A model generated the notes under the pieces. The model searched no databases, had not been told where the DNA came from, and worked only from the letters and a program-made list of their open reading frames with translations. Positions 11,367 to 23,849 of a stretch of 64,000 nucleotides of DNA are shown piece after piece. Numbering within the stretch: position 1 is the stretch's first letter; each line of letters starts with the position of its first letter. The position numbers and the translations under genes are program-made. Source of the DNA: Gautieria morchelliformis. Taxonomy: Eukaryota; Basidiomycota; Agaricomycetes; Gomphales; Gomphaceae. The stretch covers positions 310,001-374,000 of the forward strand of contig WHVA01000008.1 of NCBI GenBank assembly GCA_015179125.1, read 5' to 3'.

Positions 11367-14300
11367 TTGGGTGTGCTCTAATGTCATTTGCTTTGGTTAT
11401 TTGCCATCCCTTTCTGCATTACCCTCTGTATTCCATCTGTGGGCATGACCTTACATCCACCAGTCCTCATCCACTCATTGCCTTTGCTTTTAATCCCTCA
11501 CGTTGCCTCATAGCCCCTCATTCCTCTCTCTTCCCCCTTGCACCTCTCTCTCTCCATGGGTTGGTTCTGATTGGGATATCTTCTGAGTGAAGACACTAAC
11601 CCCACTGCTTGCAGCAGATTATTCACAAGTGGGCAGTGCTTCAGTTCTCACCATTCAAAATTCACATTCTGTATGCTTCTGGTCATTTAAAAATGGGGCT
11701 GCTCAGCACCTATGGATTCTTTTGACATTCCCGTGTCTCAAAATGCCATCTGTCGCTGAACTACATCATATACAAGGTGGATGACTGTGGGCTCAGCAGG
11801 AGTGTTGTGAAAAATTTGTGAGGCATTGGGTATGGAGTGGTGCTGGCAGGATGTGTTCTATGACACTCAACAAGTTCCACTTTATATGCACTTGGTATGT
11901 GCTCATTTCTGCTCCTTTGTTATAATCTCATGTATCATGTGTGCTATGCTTGGTTTTTGTTTTTCCTGTACCTGTGGTTTATCTGTGCTTCATTTCACCA
12001 GCCTGCATGCTGCTGCTGCTGTTGATTATGTCCATCCTCAGATTCTATGACACCTTACTTTGTTCACTCTCATCCACAGGCAATACAATCTCACACAGAA
12101 ATATCCCATAGCAGATCCCACCAGTGACTAGCTACTTTGCACACAATAGACTGTTTGTTCACAATTCCCGATGACCTTGTCCCCTGATTTGAGTTCTTCG
12201 GCTCCCTCTCACATCTTGCACAGAGTCCTGCTGGGGACGTTGCACCCTCCCCTGCTTTCCAGATCAGGCCTGGGCCCCTGTGTAGCAGCTGCCATCGCTC
12301 TATCCATGTCTGTCAAGTGTTCTGCTCTCCCTCCATACACCCAGTGTGCAAGGTCAGATGCAGATGGTGCGCAGCCAGAAAAACAATGCTATCTCATATA
12401 TAATGCTTGCTCATGCTTAGACGACCAGGGAAGCACTAAAAAGTGACACCCGCCCGCTGCTCTCCTGACATGTTTGGCATATTTATGATTACTATTGATT
12501 GGATGTGACTCTAGGCCTGTAATGGTGGGTCAGAACTTGCATAGGCCATGAAACCATGACAATGCAACCCAAAAGTTGCCACTGAATCCAGATATGTGTG
12601 GCAACACAGATATACAAGGAAGAAACACAGAATACGACATGAGACAAAACTGATATTTAGAATACGTCGTGACCGTAACAATTTGTCAAAGCAGATTGAA
12701 AAGACAAACTACAGGGGCAAACGGTATTCCTTTCTTGCCTAATGTCCAATTACGCTATCACCGGAGACCATGCTCTCATCATCGAAGATGTCTCCATGTG
12801 CATTGGATGCTCTTTGTATAACTGGAGACCTTCTGCGACGGCACATCGAAGTAGCGAGAATGGGGTTGAACCATCTCCAAACATCAAGGCATCAAGAAAT
12901 TCCTAAGATAGGCAGCTCCAGCTACGGAATTACTACAACAAACAGTGCTCACCTTGCTCGTGCCAAAGATAAGAAAAGCAACGAGAGGGGCTATGAAAGT
13001 TGGAGCTCCTGAGTACTGGTATGGTCATTATAGCATGATGATGGCCAAAACGCACTTCCAGCTTGCAGTATGTCGACCCATACAGGGATTAAAAAAGGAA
13101 AGGCACTACTCACCCTGAGTCCCTGGGTGTTAAGCATAGTTACCACATAGGCTCTTTCATGTTGGCAAGTCCGTATGTAGCCGCCGAGCAGATATCCATG
13201 CAAATGATCAGACACAGGACACAGAGACAACATATGGTAAAGGGAACATACACAGCGACCACAAGGCGATACGCGCAAAAGATGACGACACGAAAGGCAA
13301 CAGAGAGTGGTATTCCAAGTGCCTTCTCTCCGGTCCGTTGAAAAAACCGCCAGCGGCAGTACAGAATGTAGATTATGCATGCTTTGAAACAGGTTAGGGA
13401 AGCAACACAGTGAGGGTCAACTTACCATCAAATATGAGAGTGACAGTCAAGATGGAGAGAAATATGGTGTACTGAGAGATAAGGCTGTGGAGGTCATAGT
13501 CGGTTTGCAAAGTCTAGATGAAGGCGTGAGAAGTAGTCACAAGGGGCCCTGGGAGAGAACGCCTCTGTGGAGGTCGTAGTCGGTTTGGAAAGTCTAGATG
13601 AAGGCATGGAAAGTGCTCACGAGGTCACCTTCCAATCAGTTAACAGGCAATAAAAATTTGTCGGAAAGGCGGTTAATCTTGGAGATACCTGAAAATAGAT
13701 TCAAAATCAGAGGAGGCTTAGCCGTAGAAGCAATGAGGTCTGACGGGTTCATCGCTCCTAGTAGCGCTGAGAGCCGGCAACGAGAACGCCAGTAGAGACA
13801 CATAAGGCGCTGCCAGAAGCTGGTGTAGTGAAGACAGCTTTCATAAATACCAATGACAGGTGATGACGAGTGAGATCTACCGTAGCTCTCGTCCATCGGA
13901 TTTGTCTGGGACTGCGAGGCCCATGAATAGCAGCTCTGAAGTCAAACCAAAGCTAGGCGTGTCTGAATTGTGTACTCGTCATGACAATAGAAGAACACAG
14001 CTACCTGAACAATCAATGCACACATGGCTGTATCTGTCATCGCCTGAGCGCCGGAGACTAGTGCTGCCTGAGTCAAGCACTCCTGGTCGGAATGGATGAA
14101 TGGAAGAGTGGCCAGCACTTCAATAAATAGAGTTGCTGGTCCCAAACGGTATAGTCTGCCGTATCATGTAGTGAAATGATGTGATCCAAAACCCGAAATA
14201 TGACAAGCATTTGACTCACCCCACAGAGAAAGTTACGCTGGAAAATATCCATGTGAAGCAAAAATTAAGAAATGTAAGATCCCGTTGCGCCGTTTTCGAA

Positions 14301-15618
14301 AAGATAGAGAAAAGGAGAAGGATGGGAAGTCCAATGTGACCGCCAAGTATTTGTAGCGAACGGTATATGGCCTGCTGTTGCCTCAGCTCTGCAAAGATCC
14401 GAACTAAAACGGCATTAAGTAACATCAGTGAGTTTCACACACGTTTATTTTGTCTATTCATACTGTCCAGGAGAGCCGAGGCATTCGGTGTGAGCAGGAG
14501 TTGCATGTTGTCAACACTGTGGCCATCAAAATGGCACAAGGCTATTTGGTCTAGTACAGCCAAATGTCAGATGCTTCTGCAGTTGTAAAGTCAACTGACA
14601 AGGTTACGGTTTATTCGATACTGGGTCCATGCCTGCTCGGAGTCAGATACAAAAGGAACCCTGCACAAGTACACAATCGCAATATCCAGGATTGCATTGT
14701 TTGAGCAGCAGCCACGGACAAAACATACTGGTCCTATATCCGGCGGACACTTCACCAGTGTTAGTTCCTATTTTCAGTTGAACTTCAGTGACTGAACAGT
14801 TCACCTGTATCTCCATCGTGCCATTGGCAAGAGGGAGCGACAATGGAAGGGTGGCAAGAGGGGCCGGCAATGTCGTGTCAAATGCATTGACTGAACGCAG
14901 GCATAAGTAATTCTCCCCGCAAGACCTCGACATATTATGCTTACTGCTTGAACATGTCGCTGCAGAGGCAAAGAGTATACTCACAGCAATCCCGGAAATT
15001 GTCGTGAGCATAGAGAGAAATTTTTCAAGAAGAAGCAGGAGTGATGATTGACCTGGAGACGATTTTGGTTTAAGAGTGGAATGATGAATTACCTAAGTGA
15101 AGGCTGTGTATACACAGCGGTCTAAGTTTGGCTAAATGACTTGAAATGGTTAAAATTTCCAGGGAGAAACTTAGAGGCATCTGTTGTCATTTTGAACTTC
15201 TCAGCTTTATATATCACCTACTGGACGCATCCATGTAAGTTATGAGATGGGGTTTCTCTTACAAGAAGGGAGGAAAACACAAAAGCTGCCATACTATATC
15301 TGTGGATACAACAATTGCAAAATGGCAGTGAAGCGCCACAAAACCAGCATCATCATCCAGTCGGGAAATGTAAGCCTACTTGCCTTGGAGCGGATCAGGC
15401 GAACTGAGGGAAGTGAGATGTGAGGATTGTTGAGAGATGGTATGAGTGGGAACTGCCGCACACAGCGCGAAGTCGGCAGTGGGTTTGAATTTGAAGGGGT
15501 CGAGGTCGGTGTCGGATCTAAACCTTAATTAGGGTACTTATGATGTCACCACCACCGCCAGTTTTAATGATCGCTAATCCCAAACTTGCATATTCATACT
15601 GTACCATTACGACCATCA
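11367..15618. repeat. Segmental duplication, copy A (4.25 kb)
   Basis: The block from TACTTTGGGTGTGCTCT to the sequence before 15620 recurs in the same orientation at 42778-63826, where it is broken up by insertions. Over a 260-nt sample (12171-12430 against 47011-47270) I count about 14 differences, near 5 percent. Copy A lacks every large insertion seen in copy B, so it serves as the empty-site reference. It contains a decayed 7-TM receptor-like gene on the minus strand (12730-15011) and about 1.3 kb without a recognisable gene (11367-12729). Confidence 0.9.
12730..15011 (-). pseudogene. Decayed 7-TM receptor-like membrane protein gene (copy A)
   Basis: The minus strand starts at 15011 with a signal-peptide-like segment (MLTTISGIAVSILFASAATC), followed by a 54-nt intron (GTAAGC at 14944 to CAG at 14891). 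An extracellular-type, partly threonine/serine-rich stretch follows. Hydrophobic exons come next: AELRQQQAIYRSLQILGGHI, IGLPILLLFSIFSKTAQRD and FLNFCFTWIFSSVTFSVG (14425-14220), a 64-nt intron (14219-14156), then ECLTQAALVSGAQAMTDTAM (about 14030-14090), a TM reading SLISQYTIFLSILTVTLIFD (about 13430-13490), LSVAFRVVIFCAYRLVVAVY (about 13250-13310), and IAPLVAFLIFGTSK with a cytosolic tail (about 12730-13010). The plan matches the orphan GPCR-like 7-TM proteins common in mushroom genomes; the assignment is from memory. The ectodomain needs several frame changes and shows stops, so I call it a pseudogene. Confidence 0.65.
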
Positions 15619-15999
15619 GAGCTCGGCGGTGTGACATGAAATTTTACCTAAGCAGTTCACTGGTTCAGAAGTAACCGTGACATGTATTAGTTCAACAAAC
15701 AAATATGCGATCCATCCGACCCAGTGTTAGAATAAGAGAGACGCGAGTAAGAACGATGCAATGTATATGGGGCGTTTGTCCTGTGAGCTCGTTGGGGGCA
15801 AACGGATAGTTACATACATGGAGTGTAAAGACTTATAAATGATTTAGGAACAAAAAGGAAGGTAGAACAATAAGAAAAAGCGAGAACAAAGGGCACGCAA
15901 GCCTTTGATTACATAAGCAGAAACAACGCGTAACCAGCTTGTTATAATTCCAACACCCAGGTGCGAAAAAAATTTGCTATTCTGGACTTACTCAACCTG
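15619..15999. other. Gene-free stretch left of the mariner-like element
   Basis: No gene or repeat was recognised. The mariner-like element inserted at a TA at 16000-16001. Confidence 0.35.
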
Positions 16000-16251
16000 T
16001 ATGGTGCCGCTCACTTAGGCGCCGCTACTTGTGTGCAACCGCCAATCTGGCTCGTTCAATTTTATAACCCTAACCCCAAATTGTAACCGCCATCCTTACT
16101 GCCGTCCACCATCTATGGTTAAACCATACCGGACAAACAACCTTGCGAAGCTAGAAACTATCGCCATATTAACACTACCATTGACACTGATTCTGATTCT
16201 GACTGCAAGTACAAAGGCGGTGTTAACTGCGAGCCCTCCGATGACTCTGCG

Positions 16252-18633
16252 ATGGATGCAGATGAGGTTTGGTCAGACGACGAAAGCCTTGCTGAGCTTG
16301 AGGGTGATGAATTGGAGGCTAATCTCTGTGCTCTGCGCAAGAAGGCTGGATCTTTGGATGCTCCCAATGTGTTCAAGCATATGATGAGTCGCAAGAATTC
16401 GAAAGATTGGAAGAAAATAGAGGCAAACCGAGCATTGGGATACACAAAAGGCTCGACTCGCACACAGGCGTGAAGATGGAAGGAGGCTCAAGAACGAGAA
16501 GCATCCCGAGCAGAAGCCAAAACCTCGTGAGCATTACTTCTTGCGAGGTTCAGAACATTGAATTACTCACCGATAAATCAGTGCCAATCCACAAATTGCC
16601 ATGATGCGAAACCAGTTTGTGAAAAGCAAAGATGCTGAAGAGGAAATGGGCAATGTTGAACAGGAAATGGGCAATGTTGGACAGGCTCCAGATGTGCAGT
16701 CATAGGCTGAGGAAGTCAGGTATTCATCTGATGAGGGTGGTTCCAGTGTTGATTCTGAATCAGACAGTGGTGATGATGAACCACCACCCAATATCACATC
16801 ACATTGTCTCCCTGTTGTCCCTCCCAGAAAATGCAAATGTCGAGAGGTCCCATATCGAACTGAGAGGATTGTGAGGAGAGAAAGAAGGCAGAAAGAATTT
16901 GAAGAGGCACTGAAAGACTTGCAGAAGTTAATGAAGTCAAAAAAGATGCATCATGTGGCTGGTCCAAATGGCTTGCAAGCTCATCGAACTGCTGCCATGG
17001 AAACTCACATGAGACTTGTTATTGAAAGGGGACAGGGATTGATTGATGCCTCAGAGCGTGCAGCTGAAAGTCGTGGTTTTTCTGCCAAATTGGGTGGTCG
17101 ACAGGTTCACAAATGGACTCGCTATTATGTCCAGACTCGAGACTTTCCAAAATCACAACTTGGACGTCATGCCAAAGTGTTTTCTTTATTGTCAGATCCT
17201 GCAATTGCTGCTGAGCTCAGAGCATATGTTCGCTCAAATAAATGGGCTATGGATCCTGAAAAGCTGTCCAAATTCTCACAGGACAAGCTTGTTCCCAAGG
17301 CAGCTCATGAATACCTGGAACATCTCACACATAATGAAATGCCACATGGATTGAAAAGATATATGGAATTGGAGTTGTTTCCGCAAATTTATCTGCAAGT
17401 TGGCCGTGGGATCTCTTTGAAAACTGCTCGACGATGGCTTTACAAGGAGGGGTTCAAATACATCAATCACAAGAAGGGTCTATACTTTGATGGACATGAC
17501 AGACCTGATGTTGTTGAATACCGGCAAAATCACTTCTTGCCAGCTATGAAAACATATGAGAACGATTGGTTTGATATGTTGTTGGCAATGTGGACCAGGA
17601 GTTAATTATTCCATGCAAGAATTATGTTGAGCGTCGTTTGGTGCTCCTTGCTCAGGATGAAATGACGGCACAAGTGAATGACATAACTTCCAAAACTTGG
17701 GTTTTTGAAGATCAACATCGACTTCAAAAAAAGGGTGTTGGACGTGGTTTGCACAAAAGTGACACCTTGTGCTCTACGGTCAGATGGCTCCAAGAAGGTA
17801 CTCAAACCCTTGAGTATGGCAAAAACTATGAAGGATATTGGACTGGGGAGCTTTTTGTTAAGCAGGTGAATAATTATAATTGCTTTTATTGTGAATAAAT
17901 TTTGATTTTTTGTGCAAAGATCAAGGAAAAATTTATTCCAGCTTTTGAGCGTGCACATGGGGCTGGTTACCAGGCACTCATAATGGTTGATAACTCTCAG
18001 GGTCATTCTGCTTACTCAGAGGATGCACTATTGGTTTCACGAATGAATGTCCATCCTGGTGGCAAGCAGGCATGGATGCATGACACATGGTTTATTCGTG
18101 ATGGTTCAAAAATCATGCAGCCAATGGTGTATCCAGCTGACCACCCAACACACCCAAATGCTGCAAAAGGCATTAAGGCTGTTCTTATGGAGCGTGGCCT
18201 TTTTTCAGATGGTTTGCGAGGCAAATGCAAGAAATGCATGTCAGATTCTTGTTGTGGCAAGCGCATTCTTGAATTGCAGCCTGATTTCCAGCAGCAGAAA
18301 TCACTTGTGCAGGAGGTGATTGAAGCTGCTGGTCACCTGTGCATTCTCTTGCCAAATTTCATTGAGTTCTTTTGGGGTGCTGTTAAGAAATATCTTCGTG
18401 ACAATTGCGATTACACATTTGACACATTAAAGGAGAATATGCCAAAAGCATTGGCATCCATGCAATTGCAAACAATCCGGCGGTGGGAACACCGGACATT
18501 TCGGTGGATGGATGCATATAGAGCAGGGATGGGAACGACAGAGGCTCAGAAACAGGTAAAGCAATTCAGTTCCACGAAATACAAGTCACACAGGCATGTT
18601 CCAGAGGCTGTTGCTAGTTCTTTGGACCAGTAA
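16252..18633 (+). pseudogene. Mariner-superfamily DDE transposase with intron, frame-damaged
   Basis: Pieces in order are an acidic N-terminus (16252-16473), a long helical region from about 16871 with a helix-turn-helix-like GRGISLKTARRWLYKEGF, and the catalytic core. The first D is in LLAQDEMTAQVND (D at 17656), the second in MVDNSQGHSAY (D at 17989) and the E in LPNFIEFFWGAVKKY (E at 18364). The core is joined by a 54-nt phase-0 intron, 17866-17919 (GTGAAT...CAAAG), which restores LFVKQ-IKEKF. About 125 residues separate the second D from the E, far more than the 34-39 of classical mariners, and they include a cluster CKKCMSDSCC near 18225-18255. Lesions are a frame change near 16472, an in-frame TAG near 16703 and a frame change near 17575. 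The tandem GAGGAAATGGGCAATGTTGA at 16636-16680 is a short duplication. Confidence 0.82.
17866..17919 (+). other. Intron in the mariner-like transposase gene
   Basis: 54 nt, GTGAAT at the donor and GCAAAG at the acceptor, phase 0. Removing it joins the LFVKQ reading to IKEKFIPAFERAHG without changing frame. The size matches the introns of the host gene at 37958-40121. Confidence 0.8.
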
Positions 18634-18997
18634 TTATTAATTTTTGTTCTTCACACCATGGGGGTAATCCCAAAAACAAAGTTTCTCATCCAATTTTAAT
18701 GATATATTGATTCTGTCAATACAATCTGTCCAAAATACACCAAAGAGTGTTTCTGCAAGAGGGATAAGCGCCAACCTTTTTTTTTGACGGCTGTAGAGGC
18801 CAATATGTACCGCCTGCCAATCTGGGATGTGTTCGCAAGATTTTCTCACTCAAAATTGAAGCTAGTTGATATCCCTCAATACAATATGTTCTTACTACTA
18901 AAGGGAGTGTTTCTACAAAAGGGATAAGAATTTGGCTGTGGTTTGGAGGATGAGAAAATTTTGCACAAAAGTAGTGGCGGCTAAGTGAGCGGCACCA

Positions 18998-19204
18998 TAG
19001 TTCAGACCTATGTATGACTGGTGACTACGGCTCTGGGTGTTCAGGTTCAATGGGTCTTGTGGGGCAACCGCCAGACGCCCGCTGTATGAAACGTATACAG
19101 CCCGCTGTATGAAACGTATACAGCCCGCTGTAAATATGTATGCAGCCCATTGTAAATACACTATCCGCCCCTTGTTTGAATTAGCCTACGGTGCTCGTGC
19201 ACCA
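18998..19204. repeat. Satellite-associated flank, inverted copy at 35455-35600
   Basis: This holds a short tandem (GCCCGCTGTATGAAACGTAT twice, then a TGTAAATATG variant), a CTATCCGCCCC stretch and TTTCTTTAGCTTCCAGTACGG. The reverse complement of the same series is found at 35440-35600 next to the other satellite array, with one GTATGAAACG unit fewer. Confidence 0.8.
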
Positions 19205-20660
19205 TTTCTTTAGCTTCCAGTACGGTTCACATGCACCGCAAGCCGCCTGCAACTGAAGGTGCACGGGCACCGCCTGCAATTATGGCCCACATGTTAGCAC
19301 ACGTTAGTCTACGGTTCACCTGCACCGCCCGCCGTGTGCCCCGTACGGTTTACCTGCACTGTCTGCCGTACGGTTCACCCGCACCGTACGACGCGTGCGC
19401 ATACGGTTCACCTACACCGTCCGCCGTGTGTGCCCTACGGTTCACCTGCACCACCCGCTGTGTGCGCCGTACGGTTCACCTGCACCACCCGCTGTGTGCG
19501 CCGTACGGTTCACCTGCACCGTCCGCTGTGTGCGCTGTACGGTTCACCTGCACCACCCACCGTGTGCGCGTACGGTTCACCCGCACCGTCCACCATGCGC
19601 GCCGTACGGTTCACCTGCACCGTCTCACCCGCACTGTCCGCCCAGGAACCGTACGTCGCTGCTGTATGGTGCAGAGGGCCCTAGGGTGGCGGTTCACAAG
19701 CACTGTCCGTCGTATGTACCGTACGGTGCACAGGAACCGTACGCCCTCGTATGTCGCTGCCGTACTGTGCAGAGAACCGTAGGCCGGCAGTTCACAAGGA
19801 CCGTCCGGCGCCAGCTCCTCGTACGGTTCACAAGCACCGTCCGTGGTATCTGCCGTACGGTGCACAGGAACCGTACGCCCTCAGGCACGCATGGTTCATG
19901 AGCACCGTCCGCCGCATGCGCCATACGGTACACAGGAACCGTACGCCGGCTCCACGTACGATCCACTCAGCGGATGGTGCCCAGGAACCGTAAGCTGCAC
20001 CCACGGACGGTTCACATGCACTGTACGCCCACGGACGGTTCACATGCACTGTACGCCGCGCGGACGTCCGGTGCACAGGAACCGTACGCCGTGTGCACAT
20101 ACAGTGCATCGTCCTGCTGTATGCATGCACGGTGCACAGGGACCGTATGCCCCCCCACGTATGGCGCACAGGAACCTCACGCCACCTGCAAGTATGGTTC
20201 AAGTGCACTGCCCACCGCATGTACGTACGGTGCACAGGAACCATGGACGGTGAATGCACGTACGGCTCACATGCATCGTCCACCCTCTGCAGGTCCGGTT
20301 CACGTGCACTGTCCCACCGTATGCACGTATACTGTGAACCGTACGCCACCAGCCGTCTCTGCGGGAAATCCAGTCGCTCAGCATGCGGGAACCAAAAGAA
20401 GGTGGAGTATATAGCATGCACCATCCTTTCCATTCGTGGATGGTGAAGGGTGTACAGGCCCCCTACGCCCTCTCCACGGACGGTTCACGTGCATGGTCCG
20501 CCCTCTGCACGTCCGGCGCACAGGAACCGTATGCCGCCGTCACCACGTACGGTTCACATGCACCACAAGCCGTCTCTGCGGGTAATTTGGTCGCTCAGCA
20601 TAAGGTCTCCAAAGGCTGCAGTATAGCACGCACCATCCTTGCCACTCTTGAATGCTGAAG
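19205..20660 (+). repeat. GC-rich 33/34-bp satellite array (forward arm)
   Basis: About 14 regular units run from 19205 to 19670, each containing GTACGGTTCACCTGCACC with a variable half such as GTCCGCCGTGTGCGCC or GTACGACGCGTGCGC. From 19670 to 20660 the array degenerates into mixed forward and inverted subunits (GGTTCACATGCACTGTACG and GGTGCACAGGAACCGTACG). Two larger repeats lie inside at 20355-20460 and 20572-20660, both starting GTCTCTGCGGG. Several frames stay open because the unit lacks stops; the predicted proteins are repetitive and I do not believe they are genes. The same family in inverted orientation lies at 34785-35450. Confidence 0.9.
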
Positions 20661-20756
20661 GGTGCACAACATATTGAGCTACTCCACAGCTGTCATCCAT
20701 GTCTCTCAAGTGACTTGGCAGAGCTTGACCGGTGACCTCACATGCAGCTGGATGGC

Positions 20757-20795
20757 CGTGAAGTTGTCGTGGGAGAAGAAACAAGCATGCATGGC
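20757..20795 (+). repeat. Outer part of a split inverted repeat (left arm)
   Basis: This stretch (TCGTGGGAGAAGAAACAAGC and neighbours), read together with 29993-30115 after discounting the Gypsy element inserted between them, matches the reverse complement of about 33745-33890. The Gypsy target duplication ATGGC marks the split. Confidence 0.75.
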
Positions 20796-21032
20796 TGTAA
20801 GGACCCGGGCTAGCTTACTAACGCGAAGCCCTTACAGACTCCGACCAGCTAAAGATAGAACTAGAAAAACATATAAGATCAGACAAATTTCCTGTATATA
20901 ATTCGAGACCCTTAGCACCCACCTATCAAAGGTTGACTCAGACTGGTTATAACGAGTGCAGCACCTCATAAGAACTCGGTCTTCTCAGTCTGTCGCAAGA
21001 AAACTTTGAGCTCCGACACACACTTCCTTACA
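20796..21032 (+). repeat. Gypsy 5' LTR (237 bp)
   Basis: TG...CA ends, with a TATATAA motif near 20895. It differs from the 3' LTR at about five positions. Confidence 0.93.
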
Positions 21033-22848
21033 TTTTTTAACCTACTCACCGTCAACATCGAACTCGACACGGACTGATCACCTGCTGTTGAGTACCCAAA
21101 ATCCAATTTTTTTTTTCTAACAACTTGAACATAGGAACATGGTGACCCACTCCGGAAGAAGCTACGCTGAGCCTCACCACAACCCAACAGCACCATCGAA
21201 CAGCGGAAGCACTCCGCGGGACATCGAAGAATCTTCGAACGATCCCAGAACAACTGAGATTAGCCCACTCACTTCGGTAAGTCGGCCCATCTCACCTGTG
21301 CCCGACTACGTCGGAAGAGAGGGTGTGCCTGCAACGGCCACCTCTATATTAGTCGTCGACCCCGTCGATGACAGCTCGCTCCCTCTCGAGGTCGATGCTG
21401 GAGCAGCGAGCGGTGCTCACACCCCTGGCGTTGGATGCACGCTCAGTCGCCCCTGCTTAGCGGACGGAGCAGACGATATGTCTGAGAGGACATCTAGACA
21501 CATGCTGCCGGGCTTGATCGACTACACGTCCCCCACTGAGAGCAGCTCGGAGCCCGAGGGAAAGCACGATCAGGGTGACGGCTCACCAACGAAAGCCAAT
21601 AGTCACAATGAGTCGCTATTCTTCCCCGGCTGGTTTTCCAATGACGAGTCAGCGACGGAAGGAACGGAGAGAGAAGAGGAACGCCCCTCAACGCCCAGGT
21701 GGTCTGACTACGATGGATCAGAAGACCCTTATGGGACAATCCCAGAGGGTTGGGCAAATGAGCCAGCTAGGGGCAAATCGAGACGTCGCGCCGCCCGTAG
21801 ACCAAAGGTCGACGAGCTGGACGTGTACAAGACCTTTATGATGGGAATAATAGAGAATATGGATTCTGAAACTCTGCGCAATATGATAAGGAGATGGGCT
21901 GACCTAGTAGAAAACCTGCCCACCAAAATTCATGAGACCTCTGTAACCTCAACAGGGAACGTCACCTTGGAGCCAACCGCGACGTCAAAAAGGACGCACG
22001 GATCGCGTCTCACGGCAAAAGAAAAGGAGAAGTGGAGGGTGACTTCGCTCCCCGAAGCAAGGCCTGAGGAATCGGATATGGATGGCAACGTACTACCGGA
22101 CGAGCAAGTCGCCTTGAAACTACACCAGATTCTCAACGGCAACGTAAGCGCAGATCCACAGGCAAGGGGTAACTTACATCACCCTAAGAGGACTACAGCA
22201 GTGCTACCTGGTGTTTACCAGTTGAGGAATATGAAGCCAGGCGATACGGCTCAACCATCCCTACCAAAAAGATATCAGCCTCCTGCAACTGCGCAGATAC
22301 CACAGAACGGATACCTTGCAAAAACGCTGTTTAGTAAGAAATTCCCCCCCGCGGACCTTGACATTGATTCAGACGAGTCGGATACTACTTCCTCAAGTGA
22401 CTCAATGGCCAAATACAGAGCTAAACGAAAGAAACAAGCTTACAAGGATAAACTAAAACATCGTGTGAAGAAAGCTTCGAGTGTAAAAATCTCGGAGCCA
22501 GATCCGTACGACGGCTCTGCTGACTTCGACGCGTTCGAACAATGGACCTTCGAGGTTAACAACTGGTTTGAAATGACTGACTTCCCTAAGAAATTCCGTG
22601 TAAGACATATGAAAAAATTCATGAAAGGAAAAGTGGCGAAATACTACATGACCTTCGTGGCTCCACAGGCTGACTCATATACGGTTGAGACGCTAGGAAA
22701 AGAGCTGTTTGACTTCTGCTTCCCAGCACGATTCAGACAACAAATGCGCACCAAGTTCTATGAGGCCTCCCAAGGAAAGAAGACGATCCGGGAATTCATA
22801 CGGAATATACGCTCCCTAGCAACAAGGCTGCCCGATATAACGGAGTTT

Positions 22849-23050
22849 CTGTTGGGTGCATTTATGCTCCTGCACCAAAATCAAGCATAATATATTCAAT
22901 TTATTGTGTGGTGTTTCAATATTTTCTCATACTGTTCTTGTACCATGCATCCATTTCTCTGCTTATTTTCGAAATTTTCCAGTCACTCTCTATCTCTCCA
23001 TTTCATTCTGTTATTTCTACTTTCACAGGCGGCTGCACCCAGCGGAGTTT
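22849..23050. mobile_element. Short hAT-like MITE inside gag
   Basis: A roughly 200-bp non-coding AT-rich insertion is flanked by the 8-bp direct repeat CGGAGTTT (22841-22848 and 23043-23050, the second copy counted in this interval). The inner ends read CTGTTGGGTGCA on the left and the complement of CTGGGTGCAG on the right, a short imperfect inverted repeat. Eight-base duplications are typical of hAT elements. The ends are short, so the family is tentative. Confidence 0.45.
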
Positions 23051-23355
23051 GAAATGACTTCGACGCGCGAGCCCTTGGGCGCTAAAGGGCCGGGTGCAAG
23101 TATATGCCTTCTGAGACAGGATTACACTCCTCTCTCAGTGACAATAAATTCACTGAGAGAGGCGAGTAGTATTCTTCATATTTACATAGCATGTTGACTG
23201 AAAATCATGTAGTATATTTGATTCTAGGTATTGTATTAATACATCAGTGACAATAAATTCACTGAGAGAGTATATTTGATTCTAGCTTTCTAAGAACTCT
23301 ACCGAACCTTCCCTGCCATAGCCCCTAGTTGCTAACAGTTTCACCTCATCCAGCA
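23051..23355. mobile_element. Second small non-coding insertion with paired palindromes
   Basis: The gag reading is still interrupted until about 23355. The block contains two palindromes with a TCAGTGA-CAATAAAT-TCACTGA core (23130-23161, where the arms extend to 12 bp, and 23244-23265) and a repeated TATATTTGATTCTAG. No clear boundary duplication was found, so its class is unknown. Confidence 0.45.
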
Positions 23356-23849
23356 GCTGTGGAACGGCGCGAATAGCTACCTGAGATTAGAATGGACGAA
23401 AGCTGGAATATCTGACGAATACACAAACCTTGTAACCCTGGAAGAAGCCGCAGAGAGGTTTGAACAGGCCGAACACCTGAGACTATACGAGGAGCGTAGG
23501 AATTCACTGCGCCCCAAAGAAGACTTCCAAAATACACCAAGAAAATGGGACGACTATCCGCGCCCGGACTCTGGAAAACAACGATCAAAGGAGTCAAGGT
23601 CGCGAACAGCAAGGAGCCTGCAGAACTACAAACCGTTCAGTGCAAGGGGGCGGGACCGGGTGGAATCCCCAACCCATATCAAGGCCGGGCCACGACCTAG
23701 GCAAAGCCCGCAACGCTCGAGAACGGCTCCTCGGCTAACCGAGGAGCAGATGGATGACCTGAGAGCAAGGGGACTTTGCTTCCTTTGCAGGCAGCAAGGC
23801 CATCTCTCTCGAGACTGCCCTGAGAGAACAAGTGTTCCCCTGACGGGGG

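Larger units (their letters stand above)
16002..18997 (+). mobile_element. Full-length Tc1/mariner-like DNA transposon
   Basis: The ends are terminal inverted repeats of about 37 bp with three mismatches: TGGTGCCGCTCACTTAG at 16002 and its complement ending at 18997. They are flanked by TA at 16000-16001 and 18998-18999, the target duplication of the IS630/Tc1/mariner superfamily. The element is 2996 bp. It encodes one transposase on the plus strand and has a duplicated subterminal stretch at its right end (18700-18950) in which GTTTCTRCAARAGGGATAAG occurs twice. Frame damage in the transposase suggests that this copy is no longer autonomous. Confidence 0.9.

Noticed and set aside
19231-20433. 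Open frames of 100-200 codons on both strands
   Set aside because: Same satellite artefact as at 34785-35450.
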